DNA of 64,000 bases from DT-110 sp030148525 (GTDB lineage: Bacteria > Bacteroidota > Bacteroidia > Chitinophagales > Saprospiraceae), in NCBI GenBank assembly GCA_965227445.1, contig OZ245751.1, positions 3,782,001 through 3,846,000 of the forward strand, written 5' to 3'. A program made the position numbers and the translations under genes. The notes beneath the pieces are model-generated. The model did no database searches. It saw only the letters and a list, made by a program, of their open reading frames with translations, and was not told the DNA's origin. Positions 1 through 8,540 of this stretch are shown in pieces (the first letter of the stretch is position 1; each line of letters starts with the position of its first letter).

Positions 1-1
1 C

Positions 2-190
2 CAGGCCCCCGTTTTGATCCTGGTAGCCGGTCAGCCCTTTGGTGAAGAAGCCATGAAAAATATGGAGAAGCAATACGAATCCCTGGCACAAAAGACGGTT
101 GCTTTTGCCGCGGAGAGTAAGCACTATATTATGCTCGACCAACCGGAGTGGCTGGTCGATGCATGCAAAGCCTTTTTGAACATTGAATAA
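2..190 (+). CDS. Alpha/beta hydrolase, C-terminal fragment (5' end outside window)
   Basis: An open frame enters the window at base 2 and stops at TAA 188-190, giving the last 62 residues of a protein. The pattern is the end of an alpha/beta-hydrolase fold: a strand (VLILVAGQPFG) in the position that usually carries the late acidic residue, then a helix, then a Ser-Lys-His-Tyr stretch (ESKHYIMLDQPEWL) matching the catalytic-His loop, where 'H-x-M-x-D-x-P' is common in hydrolases of this fold. The substrate cannot be told. The stop overlaps the start of the sigma factor gene, so the two may be co-transcribed. Confidence 0.65.
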   Translation, partial: QAPVLILVAGQPFGEEAMKNMEKQYESLAQKTVAFAAESKHYIMLDQPEWLVDACKAFLNIE

Positions 191-680
191 CACTTTAGCA
201 AATCGGTTTGAAGCCTTGTACCAGGCGCACTACGGCATGGTATTACAGCTGTGCCTGGGTTTCTCCGAGGGTCGGGAAGATCAGGCCAAGGACCTCACGC
301 AAGAGGTATTTATCCGGGTTTGGCGTAAGCTGGATACTTTTCGGGAGGAGGCTTCCGCCAAAACCTGGATCTACCGGATCACTGTGAATACCTGTCTGAA
401 CTTCCTCAAAAAACAAAAATCACGAGACCGCAAACTGAACGAAGCGCTTCGTGTCCGGTCGGATACCGCAGAAACACCAACCGATGGTACAGACCAAACC
501 GAGGTGCTCTACGCGGCCATGGCCAAACTGTCCGAAATAGACCGACTGGTCACAGGCCTAGTATTGGACGGTGTTTCCCAGGAGGAGATCGCCGCCATCC
601 TGGGCATCACGGAGGGAAACGTGCGGGTAAAAATTCACCGGATTAAAAAAAGACTACAAAAGGTAATACACCATGAATGA
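183..680 (+). CDS. RNA polymerase sigma factor, ECF (sigma-70) family
   Basis: This 165-residue protein has both ECF sigma regions. Region 2 (about residues 10-77) contains the DLTQEVFIRVWRKLDTF core-binding helix and the KTWIYRITVNTCLNFLKKQK -10 recognition helix. Region 4 (about residues 112-160) has the LSEIDRLVTGLVLDGVSQEE helix-turn-helix followed by a basic tail. The only usable start is TTG at 183, because an in-frame TGA lies six bases upstream and starting at the next Met would remove part of region 2. It overlaps the stop of the upstream hydrolase gene and the start of the membrane protein gene, as expected for a sigma factor translated with its regulator. Confidence 0.88.
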   Translation: MNNTLANRFEALYQAHYGMVLQLCLGFSEGREDQAKDLTQEVFIRVWRKLDTFREEASAKTWIYRITVNTCLNFLKKQKSRDRKLNEALRVRSDTAETPTDGTDQTEVLYAAMAKLSEIDRLVTGLVLDGVSQEEIAAILGITEGNVRVKIHRIKKRLQKVIHHE

Positions 681-1260
681 ATTTGAATCACTAAAAGCCG
701 GATGGATAGATGCCCGTACCGGAATGACGCCATCCCTGAGCGCCACCCAACTGATCGAACGGGCGCAACGAACCAACCGGGACAGCCTGCGTTTTCAGCG
801 CGGCACCCTGCTCATCTTGGTGGTGTCATTTCTGATGATGGGTTATTTACTGCTATTCTACTTTGGTTTTCGGGAAACGCTCAGTCACCTGGGGGTAGGT
901 GTGATGCTCGGCTTTTTTCTACTGCGCATCATCCTGGAAGCCTACAGTATTCAAAAAGGAAGGGCGAAAGACTACGACACGTCCGCAACTGATACGCTTG
1001 ACCAGGAAAGGAATTACCTGAAACTCCGGCTGCGGATCCACGGGTTCTTCACCTACCTCACGCTGGGTATGTACACCCTGGGATTTCTGTTGTTGTTACC
1101 GGAGTTTTCCCGCTATATTTCTTCCTTTTGGATGGCCGCCATGGTCACCTCCTACTTTGTGCCGGGCATCGTATTAACCCTGATCATTCGCAGGAATGTC
1201 CAGAAGGAATTGCGGGAATTGCGGGTGGTGGTGGCGCTGAGCGAAAATCTGGCGGAATAG
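673..1260 (+). CDS. Membrane protein, probable regulator of the adjacent ECF sigma factor
   Basis: The 195-residue product starts inside the last codons of the sigma gene (8-bp overlap). It has a soluble N-terminus of about 40 residues, hydrophobic segments near residues 43-65, 75-95, 125-145 and 150-172, and a charged C-terminal tail (RRNVQKELREL). No zinc-binding anti-sigma signature (HxxxCxxC) is visible. Translational coupling to an ECF sigma factor and the membrane location are the grounds for calling it a regulatory partner. It could equally be a small membrane protein of unknown function that only shares the transcript. Confidence 0.6.
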   Translation: MNEFESLKAGWIDARTGMTPSLSATQLIERAQRTNRDSLRFQRGTLLILVVSFLMMGYLLLFYFGFRETLSHLGVGVMLGFFLLRIILEAYSIQKGRAKDYDTSATDTLDQERNYLKLRLRIHGFFTYLTLGMYTLGFLLLLPEFSRYISSFWMAAMVTSYFVPGIVLTLIIRRNVQKELRELRVVVALSENLAE

Positions 1261-1303
1261 CCGATTCACGATCTATCATATCAGGGGAAGCAGGGGCTCC
1301 TTC

Positions 1304-1555
1304 ATGGGCATCTTTACAACAACCCTGCCCAATATGTACGGGAACTTAGGTATGTTGCGTTTTGAAAAAAGAATTGATGTCTGCCCGGCAGGCATTACCC
1401 GTATGACCAGTAAGCGCATCGAAAAAGGAAGCCGCCTGGTGCTGGTCGTCAACGGGAACAAACACCCTTTTGACCAGGTGAATTATGGCACCGGCCAGGA
1501 CGCCAGTACTGAATGTCAAAACCTCAAGTTGTATTTGGTACAGGGTATTAGGTAG
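1304..1555 (+). pseudogene. Remnant of a CocE/NonD-type hydrolase C-terminus
   Basis: An 83-codon open frame whose middle (SRLVLVVNGNKHPFDQVNYGTG) resembles the jelly-roll C-terminal segment of CocE/X-Pro dipeptidyl-peptidase-like acyl hydrolases, where a substituent-rich strand leads to 'HP..qkN.gtG'. Catalytic domain, start region and normal end are all missing, and the frame runs into the small repeat at 1540-1612. I read it as debris of a much larger gene. The family match is by memory of the motif only, so a chance resemblance is possible. Confidence 0.4.
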
Positions 1556-1615
1556 TAGGACTATTTTTAATCCTTATACTCAATACCTACTACTATGTAC
1601 CGGGAGGTCATTATC
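1535..1615. repeat. Small palindromic intergenic repeat (GGTA-rich 'TACCTACTAC' type)
   Basis: The left arm (ggtacagggtattaggtagt) and right arm (atacctactactatgtacc) are inverted and would fold into a hairpin with a loop of about 25 bases. Related sequences occur at 3677-3753 and 18005-18082, each between genes. No coding capacity is visible. Terminator function is possible but there is no T-tract. Confidence 0.6.
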
Positions 1616-1668
1616 TTCCATTTATGAAATAGTCTGTGCCCAACCTCACGTTGAATAACGTACGCCTT

Positions 1669-2049
1669 ATGAATCTAAACCAGGTAACCCTACCCGCTAT
1701 GGATGTAGCAGCAGCTACTGCCTTTTACCAAAAAATGGGCTTCCGACTGATCGTCGATGCGCTACCCGATTACGTGCGATTCGAATGTCCGGCAGGCGAT
1801 GCCACCTTTTCCCTGCACCGGGTAGAGCAACTGCGGACCGCAAGCGGCACGTCGGTGTACTTCGAATGCGAGGATCTGGATGAACGAGTTGCCGAGCTAC
1901 AAGAACGGGGAATCCATTTCGACGAACCACCCAGCGACCGGCGCTGGCTATGGCGGGAAGCCCGTCTGAAAGATCCGGCGGGTAATCAACTTATCCTGTA
2001 TTACGCCGGCGTGAACCGGAAAAACCCACCCTGGCGGGTGGATGGGTGA
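1669..2049 (+). CDS. VOC (glyoxalase/bleomycin-resistance fold) family protein
   Basis: This single-module vicinal-oxygen-chelate protein has about 126 residues from the ATG at 1669. The start fits because MNLNQVTLPAMDVAAATAFYQKMG is the typical first beta strand and helix of the fold; an upstream GTG at 1636 would add 11 atypical residues. The C-terminal strand reads RLKDPAGNQLILYY, with the usual 'DPdGN-x-h' turn. Metal ligands cannot be assigned with confidence and no substrate is suggested by the neighbours. A second, unrelated VOC protein lies at 8144-8539. Confidence 0.75.
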   Translation: MNLNQVTLPAMDVAAATAFYQKMGFRLIVDALPDYVRFECPAGDATFSLHRVEQLRTASGTSVYFECEDLDERVAELQERGIHFDEPPSDRRWLWREARLKDPAGNQLILYYAGVNRKNPPWRVDG

Positions 2050-2140
2050 GCATTTATGCCTGGATTATTACATGGCGCAACGAAGGTCAATCAAATAATT
2101 AGTCATATGGATTATTACCTTCCCGAAAAGACCTCCACCA

Positions 2141-2773
2141 ATGCCTGAATTTTGGGAAACTGCTTTTTCAACCAATCCCACCATGTGGGGCGAAAACCCT
2201 GCTGACAATGCCTACACCGTGCTGGATCTCTTTCAGGAACACGGGATCAAGACCATGCTGGTCCCCGGGTTTGGTTATGGCCGCAACGCCAAAGTCTTTT
2301 CTGAACAAGGCATCAGCCTAACTGGTATTGAAATCTCGGAAACGGCCATCGCCCGGGCCCGTAAGCATTTCGGCAGTGATGTAGTCATACATCACGGTTC
2401 GGTTACGGACATGCCCTTCGACAAGGCGCTCTACGATGGCATCTACTGCTATTCACTCATCCATCTGTTAAACCGCACGGACCGAAGCAAGCTAATTGAT
2501 GATTGCTACCGGCAATTAAAACCAGGTGGATGGATGGTTTTCGTGGCCCTTTCGGTGAATGATAAACGGCACGGGGTAGGCGAAAAAATAGCCCCGAACA
2601 CCTTCTTGTCTCCCCACGGCCTGCAACTCTATTTCTATACCAAAGCGGCCATTGATGAAGAATTCGGGAACTACGGCCTCCTCGATGCCAAAGAGATCAA
2701 CGAGCCGAAGGAAAACCCCAATGAGCGGATGTGGATGGTGGTTTGTAGAAAACAGGTTTGCCCTATTCCATAG
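2141..2773 (+). CDS. Class I SAM-dependent methyltransferase
   Basis: A 210-residue protein with a Rossmann methyltransferase core. Motif I is TMLVPGFGYGRNAKVF (glycine-rich SAM loop, about residues 38-53), the acidic end of strand 2 is LTGIEIS, motif IV falls at ALYDGIYCYSLIHLL, and the post-IV element is LKPGGWMVFVAL. The N-terminal FWETAF...MWGENPAD resembles the small-molecule methyltransferases related to TehB and thiopurine methyltransferase. The substrate is unknown. It stands alone between two unrelated genes. Confidence 0.8.
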   Translation: MPEFWETAFSTNPTMWGENPADNAYTVLDLFQEHGIKTMLVPGFGYGRNAKVFSEQGISLTGIEISETAIARARKHFGSDVVIHHGSVTDMPFDKALYDGIYCYSLIHLLNRTDRSKLIDDCYRQLKPGGWMVFVALSVNDKRHGVGEKIAPNTFLSPHGLQLYFYTKAAIDEEFGNYGLLDAKEINEPKENPNERMWMVVCRKQVCPIP

Positions 2774-2802
2774 CTTTTTCTAAAAAAAATCTCTAGCCAG
2801 TA

Positions 2803-3450
2803 ATGAGAGACAATAACATGTACCAAACAGCTAAGAGCATCGCCATATGTTTACTTTCCCTCCTGGTACTCTTGGGTTGTAATTCACCGGAATGTAATTG
2901 CCCGATGGATGAAAATACCCGAGCTCAGAATAAAGATTTTATTACCAACCTGAAAAACGCCTGGAAAGATGGAGACAACCATTACTGGCCCATTCTAGAT
3001 GAACCCTTTTTATTTGACCTGAATGGAAAGGCTTTTAGGTTTCGGGAGGAGGATTGGATGGCAGGAATCAACAGGCTTTACCGACTCTCCAAGGTAGATT
3101 CAGAATACATGCTTATTTACAAAGAATTTGAAGATGGGGAAAACATAAATGAGTACGGTACCTATACTTCTTTAAAAACCATACGCAAAATTCCTGTTGA
3201 AACGGACTGGGTACATAAAATAGATAGTCTCCATACCATCAGTTGCATTTGGACCCAAACTATTGATACGTCAAAAATTAAAAGTCGATTGCACCCCAAA
3301 GCAAAAATCCTCGAGATATATAATCCGAACCGAAATCCATGTACAAAAATGGATTATCAGATTGTTAGTCTGTTCATCAATCCGAGCCCAAAATTTGACC
3401 TGATTGTGGAGGAATACGAGCAGAAGGTTCGTAACTACGTAAATCGGTAA
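2803..3450 (+). CDS. Predicted lipoprotein of unknown function
   Basis: The product has a type II signal peptide with lipobox LLVLLGC followed by a short Cys-containing linker (NSPECNCPMDE) and a soluble domain of about 180 residues. I do not recognise the domain. It contains paired aromatic residues and mixed alpha/beta character. Translation could begin at 2803 or at ATG 2818 (MYQTAKS), which gives a more usual n-region. Composition is more AT-rich than the neighbouring genes. Confidence 0.65.
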   Translation: MRDNNMYQTAKSIAICLLSLLVLLGCNSPECNCPMDENTRAQNKDFITNLKNAWKDGDNHYWPILDEPFLFDLNGKAFRFREEDWMAGINRLYRLSKVDSEYMLIYKEFEDGENINEYGTYTSLKTIRKIPVETDWVHKIDSLHTISCIWTQTIDTSKIKSRLHPKAKILEIYNPNRNPCTKMDYQIVSLFINPSPKFDLIVEEYEQKVRNYVNR

Positions 3451-3782
3451 CCGTTATCCCGTAAGGTGGATACTTGACAATAGCGACGGCACCAAAGGAC
3501 ATTGATCGTTATTCGTTTCAGGACCAGAGCCGTATTGCGGGTAGTTTTCATGACAATTATCACTCCTACGATTGACAAGGCTCATTGACTCTAACTAATC
3601 TTGATTCTATTTTATAAATGAAGTTAGGTTGGGACCGATCTGCTTGCTACATGGCAGAGGCTCACAACCTCAACTTGTATTTAGCATAGGGTATTAGGCA
3701 GTTAGCCATGCTTTAATCCATATACCCTATACCTGCTACCCTGTACCAGAAAGATTAATAGAATCACTATAAACCTACCACT
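3451..3782. other. Intergenic region with a TACCCTATACC-type hairpin
   Basis: No credible gene is visible in this 332-bp stretch. The part at 3677-3753 (catagggtattaggcag ... ctgctaccctgtacc) is an inverted repeat related to those at 1535-1615 and 18005-18082. The Hsp20 start follows 30 bases later; no heat-shock inverted repeat of the CIRCE type is visible. Confidence 0.5.
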
Positions 3783-4226
3783 ATGGGACGTCCGGATTTT
3801 AAAACTACGCACCAAAACTGGAGAGAACATTGGATTACATCTCCGGTGACCCGCCCCCACTTTTTAGGTCGGAATGATCATGATTTGCGCTGGCGCAAAA
3901 AACACCCGCCGATCAACCTCAAAAAAGATGAGTCCCTTTTTGAGTTAGAAATAGCAGTGCCGGGTTTCACCAAAGACCAGCTCGAGGTCCTCATCAAAGA
4001 CAACCTCCTCATTATCAAAGGAGAAAAGGAAGTCAATACGCAACATGACTCCGACTTTGTCATCAAGGAATTTGATACCAATTCCTTCGAACGGGTGCTT
4101 CACCTGAACAACAACATTGGACACGAGAAGATAACCGCTACCTGCAAAAATGGTATCCTGAAGCTCACCTTTATTGATGTGCCGAAAGAAGAGGAAGAGG
4201 CGTACAAGCAAGTGGAGGTTAGCTAA
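3783..4226 (+). CDS. Small heat-shock protein, Hsp20/alpha-crystallin family
   Basis: This 147-residue protein has the alpha-crystallin domain from about residue 42 to 140. The beta-strand series runs ESLFELEIAVPGFTKDQLEVLIKDN, then LLIIKGEKE, then FVIKEFDTNSFERVLHLNNNI, then the ACKNGILKLTF turn, where 'A-x-x-x-n-G-v/i-L' is the family signature. It would act as an ATP-independent holdase in the cytoplasm. The N-terminal 40 residues are rich in Trp, His and Arg and the C-terminus is acidic. No IxI/V anchoring motif is obvious in the tail. Confidence 0.9.
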   Translation: MGRPDFKTTHQNWREHWITSPVTRPHFLGRNDHDLRWRKKHPPINLKKDESLFELEIAVPGFTKDQLEVLIKDNLLIIKGEKEVNTQHDSDFVIKEFDTNSFERVLHLNNNIGHEKITATCKNGILKLTFIDVPKEEEEAYKQVEVS

Positions 4227-4336
4227 TTGAACATTGGAAGAGGGTAATCTGCTAAGAGTTAATACCTAATTAACTCCAGTATTCCCTACATGTCACGGGA
4301 TTCCGATACATTCACACCAAACTTAAACTTAGTAGT

Positions 4337-5968
4337 ATGAAAACGCTTATCTGTTTGGTGTGTACCCTCTTCCTTTCTTTTAGCGCTTTCGCGCAAAATG
4401 CAGCCACCTCGGTCGCCAGTGGATTTGTCTATCACGACACGAACGAGAACCAAGTAAAGGACGATGCCGAAATGGGCATTCCCGAAGTAGCCGTTTCAAA
4501 TGGTACGGATATCGTCCTTACCGATGCCAACGGAGCCTACGAAATCCCGGTATCCGATGATGCGGTCATCTTCATCATCAAACCCAGGGACTGGATGACA
4601 CCCCTGAATGAAGATAACCTCCCCCAATTCTACTACCTCCACAAACCCAACGGATATCCCGACAACTACACCTACGCTGGCGTAGAACCATCGGGCGATT
4701 TACCCGATGAGATAAACTTTCCGCTCTACCCCGAAGCCAGTACTCAAAGCTACAAAGTGGTCATTTTCGGAGACCCGCAACCCTATAATATCGACATGAT
4801 CGACTACTTGTCCGATGATATCATCAGCGAAATGATCGGGAAACACCAACTCAAGTTCGGGATGACTATGGGGGACATTGTGGGCGATAACCTCGACTTT
4901 TTCAGCCCCGTGAATCAGGCGGTGGCCCAGCTTGGCATTCCCTGGTACAACGTACTGGGCAATCACGATGTCAACTACATGGCCCCTACCGATGAACTGT
5001 CGGACGAAACCTTCGAAAGCGTCTACGGGCCGGCCACCTATGCCTTTGTCTACGGCGATGTGCACTTTATTGTGGTGGATGACGTCATCCACGAAAGCAA
5101 GGCCGGCTCCAGAAGCTACGTGGGAGGCTTGAGACCCGACCAGCTTGAATTCGTGTCTAACTACCTGGAGCTTGCGCCAAAAAATGACCTGATCGTCCTG
5201 ACCATGCATATCCCTCTGGCGCAGCACGGCAATTCCTTCCGGCAAAGCGATCAGAAACAGTTATTCGATCTTTTGAAAGATTTCCCCAACACCCTGTCTA
5301 TTTCCGCGCATACCCACGTGCACAATAACGCCTTTTTCCACCAGGACTCCACCGACTGGCAACAGGCCACCCCGCACCACCACTTTAATGTCGGAACCAC
5401 CTCCGGTAGCTGGTGGAACGGCATGCGCAATGAGGTCGATGTACCCCACACCATGATGCGCGACGGAACACCCAATGGATATTCCTTCATTACCTTCAAT
5501 GGCAACAACTACGTCATCGACTGGAAGGTCGCCGGCAGCCCGGATGACCACCAGATGAACATTCACGTCCCCCGTGGCATCCAGGCCAATGCGATGGATA
5601 CGGTGCTCCTGACGGTCAACTTTTTTAACGGAAGTGAAGAATCCAAACTGGAATACCGAATCAAAGGTGCTACTGAATGGCGGGAAATGGAAAAAGTGGA
5701 TAAATTTGATCCTTATTACCTGAAGATCGATCAACGCTGGAAGCGACTCGAAGAGATCAACCTTCCGGAAACCTGGGTAGCGACATTTGGTGAGGACACT
5801 CCGCGTCCGGGTACCTCCATGCCGGCACCTAACATTTCCACCCACCTCTGGGAAGCCAATATCGGAAGTGATTTTCCGGCCGGACGACATACCATTGAGG
5901 TCCGGGCTACCGACCGCTACGGGCGGGTGTTTACCGATCATACCACTTTGCGGGTGGTTGGGGAGTAA
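4337..5968 (+). CDS. Secreted calcineurin-like metallophosphoesterase
   Basis: A 543-residue exported protein. Residues 1-20 are a signal peptide ending FSAFAQ. Residues 27-95 form an SdrD-B-like or carboxypeptidase-regulatory-like domain (ASGFVYHDTNENQVKDD). The catalytic domain carries the phosphoesterase motifs: Asp146 in FGDPQ, Asp180 in MGDIVGDN, the GNHD box at 208-211, a later MHIPLAQHG and AHTHVHNN. The last 200 residues are a beta-rich C-terminal domain that accompanies this subfamily in Bacteroidota. The substrate is unknown; phosphate ester scavenging outside the inner membrane is a reasonable guess. Confidence 0.88.
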   Translation: MKTLICLVCTLFLSFSAFAQNAATSVASGFVYHDTNENQVKDDAEMGIPEVAVSNGTDIVLTDANGAYEIPVSDDAVIFIIKPRDWMTPLNEDNLPQFYYLHKPNGYPDNYTYAGVEPSGDLPDEINFPLYPEASTQSYKVVIFGDPQPYNIDMIDYLSDDIISEMIGKHQLKFGMTMGDIVGDNLDFFSPVNQAVAQLGIPWYNVLGNHDVNYMAPTDELSDETFESVYGPATYAFVYGDVHFIVVDDVIHESKAGSRSYVGGLRPDQLEFVSNYLELAPKNDLIVLTMHIPLAQHGNSFRQSDQKQLFDLLKDFPNTLSISAHTHVHNNAFFHQDSTDWQQATPHHHFNVGTTSGSWWNGMRNEVDVPHTMMRDGTPNGYSFITFNGNNYVIDWKVAGSPDDHQMNIHVPRGIQANAMDTVLLTVNFFNGSEESKLEYRIKGATEWREMEKVDKFDPYYLKIDQRWKRLEEINLPETWVATFGEDTPRPGTSMPAPNISTHLWEANIGSDFPAGRHTIEVRATDRYGRVFTDHTTLRVVGE

Positions 5969-6244
5969 AGCGCCCGAGCCATCAGATCGGATATTGGTAA
6001 CTTTGATAGCGATTGAACCCGACAATCTATGTAGGTTGCGACTTCGGTGTGAAGCCCGTGTACGGTTTTTCATACTGCTGCGGGCTGCCTCACCATCTCC
6101 GGTACTATGTGCGTATCAGGCCGTGACCAGGCTAGCAGCCCATCGTCCGGCTAGCGTGTTCTTTCGATCTTGGGTGTTTTTTGGTTATATTAAAAGACAG
6201 CTCCGGTTTTTCATGCCGCTTTTTCTAACCAAAAACCACCCATT

Positions 6245-7426
6245 ATGAGACTCCTTACGCTCATTTTGCTATGCACTTTGTCTCCCCTGATCATTTGCTC
6301 CCAAAACCGTCTGACAGTGGAAGGAAACGCCCAGATCACCGGCCTCATGAACCTCGGTGAATTAGCCTCCTCAAAAGTGGTCATTGATGGCTCAGACAAC
6401 GACGGATCGACCGCCGGGCTGGAGATCAATTCCGGATTTCAGAAATTGATCATCGACGGGAATGAACTGGACTGTATAGCCACGGGTATGTTCCTCAATT
6501 TCAATAGTCAGAACGATCTTTATGTCCGGACCAATACGCGCCGGGCTGAATTGAATTTTCTGCACAACACCGGCAGTGGTGACGACAGCGGATTAGCCAT
6601 TGAAAATGAAGGATCTAATAATGTCTATTGGACCCTCTATTCCACCAATGGGGACGGGAACTTTGAGCTGCACTACAAAGGGGATATACGCGGCGAATTC
6701 ACGTCGAACAGTGGTATATATGCTTCTGTTTCCGACCGCCGGCTGAAGCGAAATATACGTCCGCTGGATGGCATTCTGGAAAAGGTGCAGCGCCTTAAAC
6801 CTTCGTCCTATGCTTTTCGTAGTGACCGAAAAAAGGAGTCCCACCTGGGATTCATTGCACAGGATGTCCAGACCGTATTCCCGGAGCTAGTGAACGAGAG
6901 CACCGTGGGGGATACGGATGAAAAGATTCTTACCCTGGAGTATGCCGGCCTGAGTGTGGTTGCCATCGCCGCAGTTCAGGAATTACTGGAGCAGCAACGC
7001 ACGGAAAATGCCGCCTTGCGCCTGGAAAACCGCGAGATGAAAAATCAGGTCGTCCAGTTAGCGGACCGACTCGACCAACTGGAACGTCGCCTGTCCCTCA
7101 ATCGCCAGTCGGCGGAAACAACGACCAGCAGTAAGGCAGAAGACAGTCTGACGCCGATCGATGAGCGCCCGATCCTGGCTCAGAACGCCCCCAACCCCTT
7201 CCGGCAACAAACGGTTATCCGATACTACGTTCCCGGGACCGTAGCTAAGGCCGAGATCGCAGTGTTTGATCAACAGGGAAAGAAGGTCCGAACCTTCGCA
7301 CTCGATCGGGGCGGATATGGGCAGGTGGCACTGGAAGCTGGCACCCTTCCGGCCGGTAATTACACCTACTCCCTACTGCTGGACGGTGCGATCTGGCGTA
7401 GTTTACCCCTGGTATTAACCCGATAA
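6245..7426 (+). CDS. S74-type (tail-fibre chaperone) domain protein with T9SS sorting domain
   Basis: The 393-residue protein has a signal peptide (to about residue 18), a beta-rich region, then a peptidase S74/intramolecular chaperone domain near residues 162-245. Its hallmarks are the S-DRRLKRNI start, the IAQDVQ segment and the LEYAGLSVVAIAAVQEL helix, followed by a coiled coil (residues 240-285). It ends in a type IX sorting domain (AQNAPNPFRQQTVIRYYVP ... LPAGNYTYSLLLDG). S74 domains normally trimerise and may cut themselves off. Exported, surface-attached trimers are common in Bacteroidota. Function is unknown. Confidence 0.85.
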   Translation: MRLLTLILLCTLSPLIICSQNRLTVEGNAQITGLMNLGELASSKVVIDGSDNDGSTAGLEINSGFQKLIIDGNELDCIATGMFLNFNSQNDLYVRTNTRRAELNFLHNTGSGDDSGLAIENEGSNNVYWTLYSTNGDGNFELHYKGDIRGEFTSNSGIYASVSDRRLKRNIRPLDGILEKVQRLKPSSYAFRSDRKKESHLGFIAQDVQTVFPELVNESTVGDTDEKILTLEYAGLSVVAIAAVQELLEQQRTENAALRLENREMKNQVVQLADRLDQLERRLSLNRQSAETTTSSKAEDSLTPIDERPILAQNAPNPFRQQTVIRYYVPGTVAKAEIAVFDQQGKKVRTFALDRGGYGQVALEAGTLPAGNYTYSLLLDGAIWRSLPLVLTR

Positions 7427-7710
7427 ACCTTTTTTGCAGTTTCCTGCAAAAAACAACCTGACATTCCGCGGAATGGCAATGACTTCCGCCCTTCCATCTG
7501 GCTTCCGGGCATACGGGAGCCCAGTACTCTTGTTTTTCGATTCAACAGCTGCTTTGGATTACCGAAGTAGTACCGTAATAGCTAAACAGACCTGGAGTCG
7601 ATATTGGTTTTTTGGCGAAAGCCTCAATCAACTCAGCCCCCCATTGTGGATGTCTCGGGTTTATGCGATATTATACAAGACGGCACCTTCGGCCTTAAGA
7701 AACATGCCTA
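7427..7710. other. Intergenic, no gene supported
   Basis: An open frame crosses this 284-bp stretch but its translation has no recognisable domain, runs through an obvious imperfect hairpin (tttttgcagtttcctgcaaaaa, 7431-7452) and overlaps the AraC gene. I treat it as non-coding leader of the regulator gene. Confidence 0.4.
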
Positions 7711-8109
7711 ATGACCTATTACACCAAAAAACTGCAGCGATTGAAGGAAACCTGGTTCTCGAACCAGGGACAGATTGAGGCGGTGGTAACCGCTAAAAAG
7801 TACCTCGACACTCATTTTCAGGAAGCTATTGATCTCGACCGCCTGGCCCGCATCAGTGGTACCTCCAAATACCACCTGCTTCGGCTCTTTAAACACTATT
7901 TCGGCATCACACCCCGGCAATACCTGATCAACAAACGAATCGAAGCGGCGAAAAACCTCCTTCGCACAGGCACTTCTGTCGCTGACACCTGCTACGCAAT
8001 AGGGTTAGAAAGTGTCCACTCCTTTTCCCGGTTGTTCAAAGCGAAAACCGGAATGACACCTTCTGCGTACAAAAGAGCAACTTTCGATACGTCGAACCCG
8101 CAAAATTGA
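7711..8109 (+). CDS. AraC-type transcription regulator, DNA-binding domain only
   Basis: A 132-residue protein, essentially one AraC domain. The two helix-turn-helices are DLDRLARISGTSKYHLLRLFKHYFG (about residues 41-65) and SVADTCYAIGLESVHSFSRLFK (about 90-111), followed by the GMTPSAYKR signature. There is no effector-binding domain. It sits 34 bp upstream of a VOC-family gene on the same strand and probably shares its transcript, so that gene is the likely target. Confidence 0.87.
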   Translation: MTYYTKKLQRLKETWFSNQGQIEAVVTAKKYLDTHFQEAIDLDRLARISGTSKYHLLRLFKHYFGITPRQYLINKRIEAAKNLLRTGTSVADTCYAIGLESVHSFSRLFKAKTGMTPSAYKRATFDTSNPQN

Positions 8110-8143
8110 ACCATATTACCTGAAAACCCGCTAAATTCTATCT

Positions 8144-8539
8144 ATGAAAATCAAGATCGTAAGTATTCCGGTCCGGGACCAGCAAAAAGCCTTAGACTTT
8201 TACACCGATGTGCTGGGATTCGTAAAAAAAGTAGACGCTCCCCTCGGCGGCGGAAACCGCTGGTTAACAGTAGTCTCTAAACACGATCAGGATGGTCCGG
8301 AATTACTGCTCGAACCCGCCCCCAATCACTTCGAACCCTCAAAAGTGTACCAGGATGCCCTCATGGAAGCAGGTATTCCCTGGACCCAGTTCTACGTGGA
8401 CAGCGTGCAGGAGGAATACGATCGCATGACCAAGCTCGGCGTGGAGTTTAGCATGAAGCCCACCGATATGGGGACGGTGGTGGCCGCCGTGTTCAACGAT
8501 ACCTGCGGTAATAACATTCAGTTGGTGGAAGAGAAATAA
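8144..8539 (+). CDS. VOC (glyoxalase-fold) family protein, second copy type
   Basis: A 131-residue single-module VOC protein. The first strand and helix read SIPVRDQQKALDFYTDVLGFVKK; the C-terminal part (AAVFNDTCGNNIQLVEE) is the usual last strand, with Glu near the end as a candidate metal ligand. Family members of this layout (PhnB/YaeR-like) are often in operons with stress regulators. Here it follows an AraC-type gene closely. The stop is followed two bases later by the first Family A repeat. Confidence 0.8.
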   Translation: MKIKIVSIPVRDQQKALDFYTDVLGFVKKVDAPLGGGNRWLTVVSKHDQDGPELLLEPAPNHFEPSKVYQDALMEAGIPWTQFYVDSVQEEYDRMTKLGVEFSMKPTDMGTVVAAVFNDTCGNNIQLVEEK

Positions 8540-8540
8540 T

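Noticed and set aside
7434..7778. 114-codon frame before the AraC-type gene
   Set aside because: It overlaps the regulator start, contains a hairpin and has no family resemblance or leader motif.
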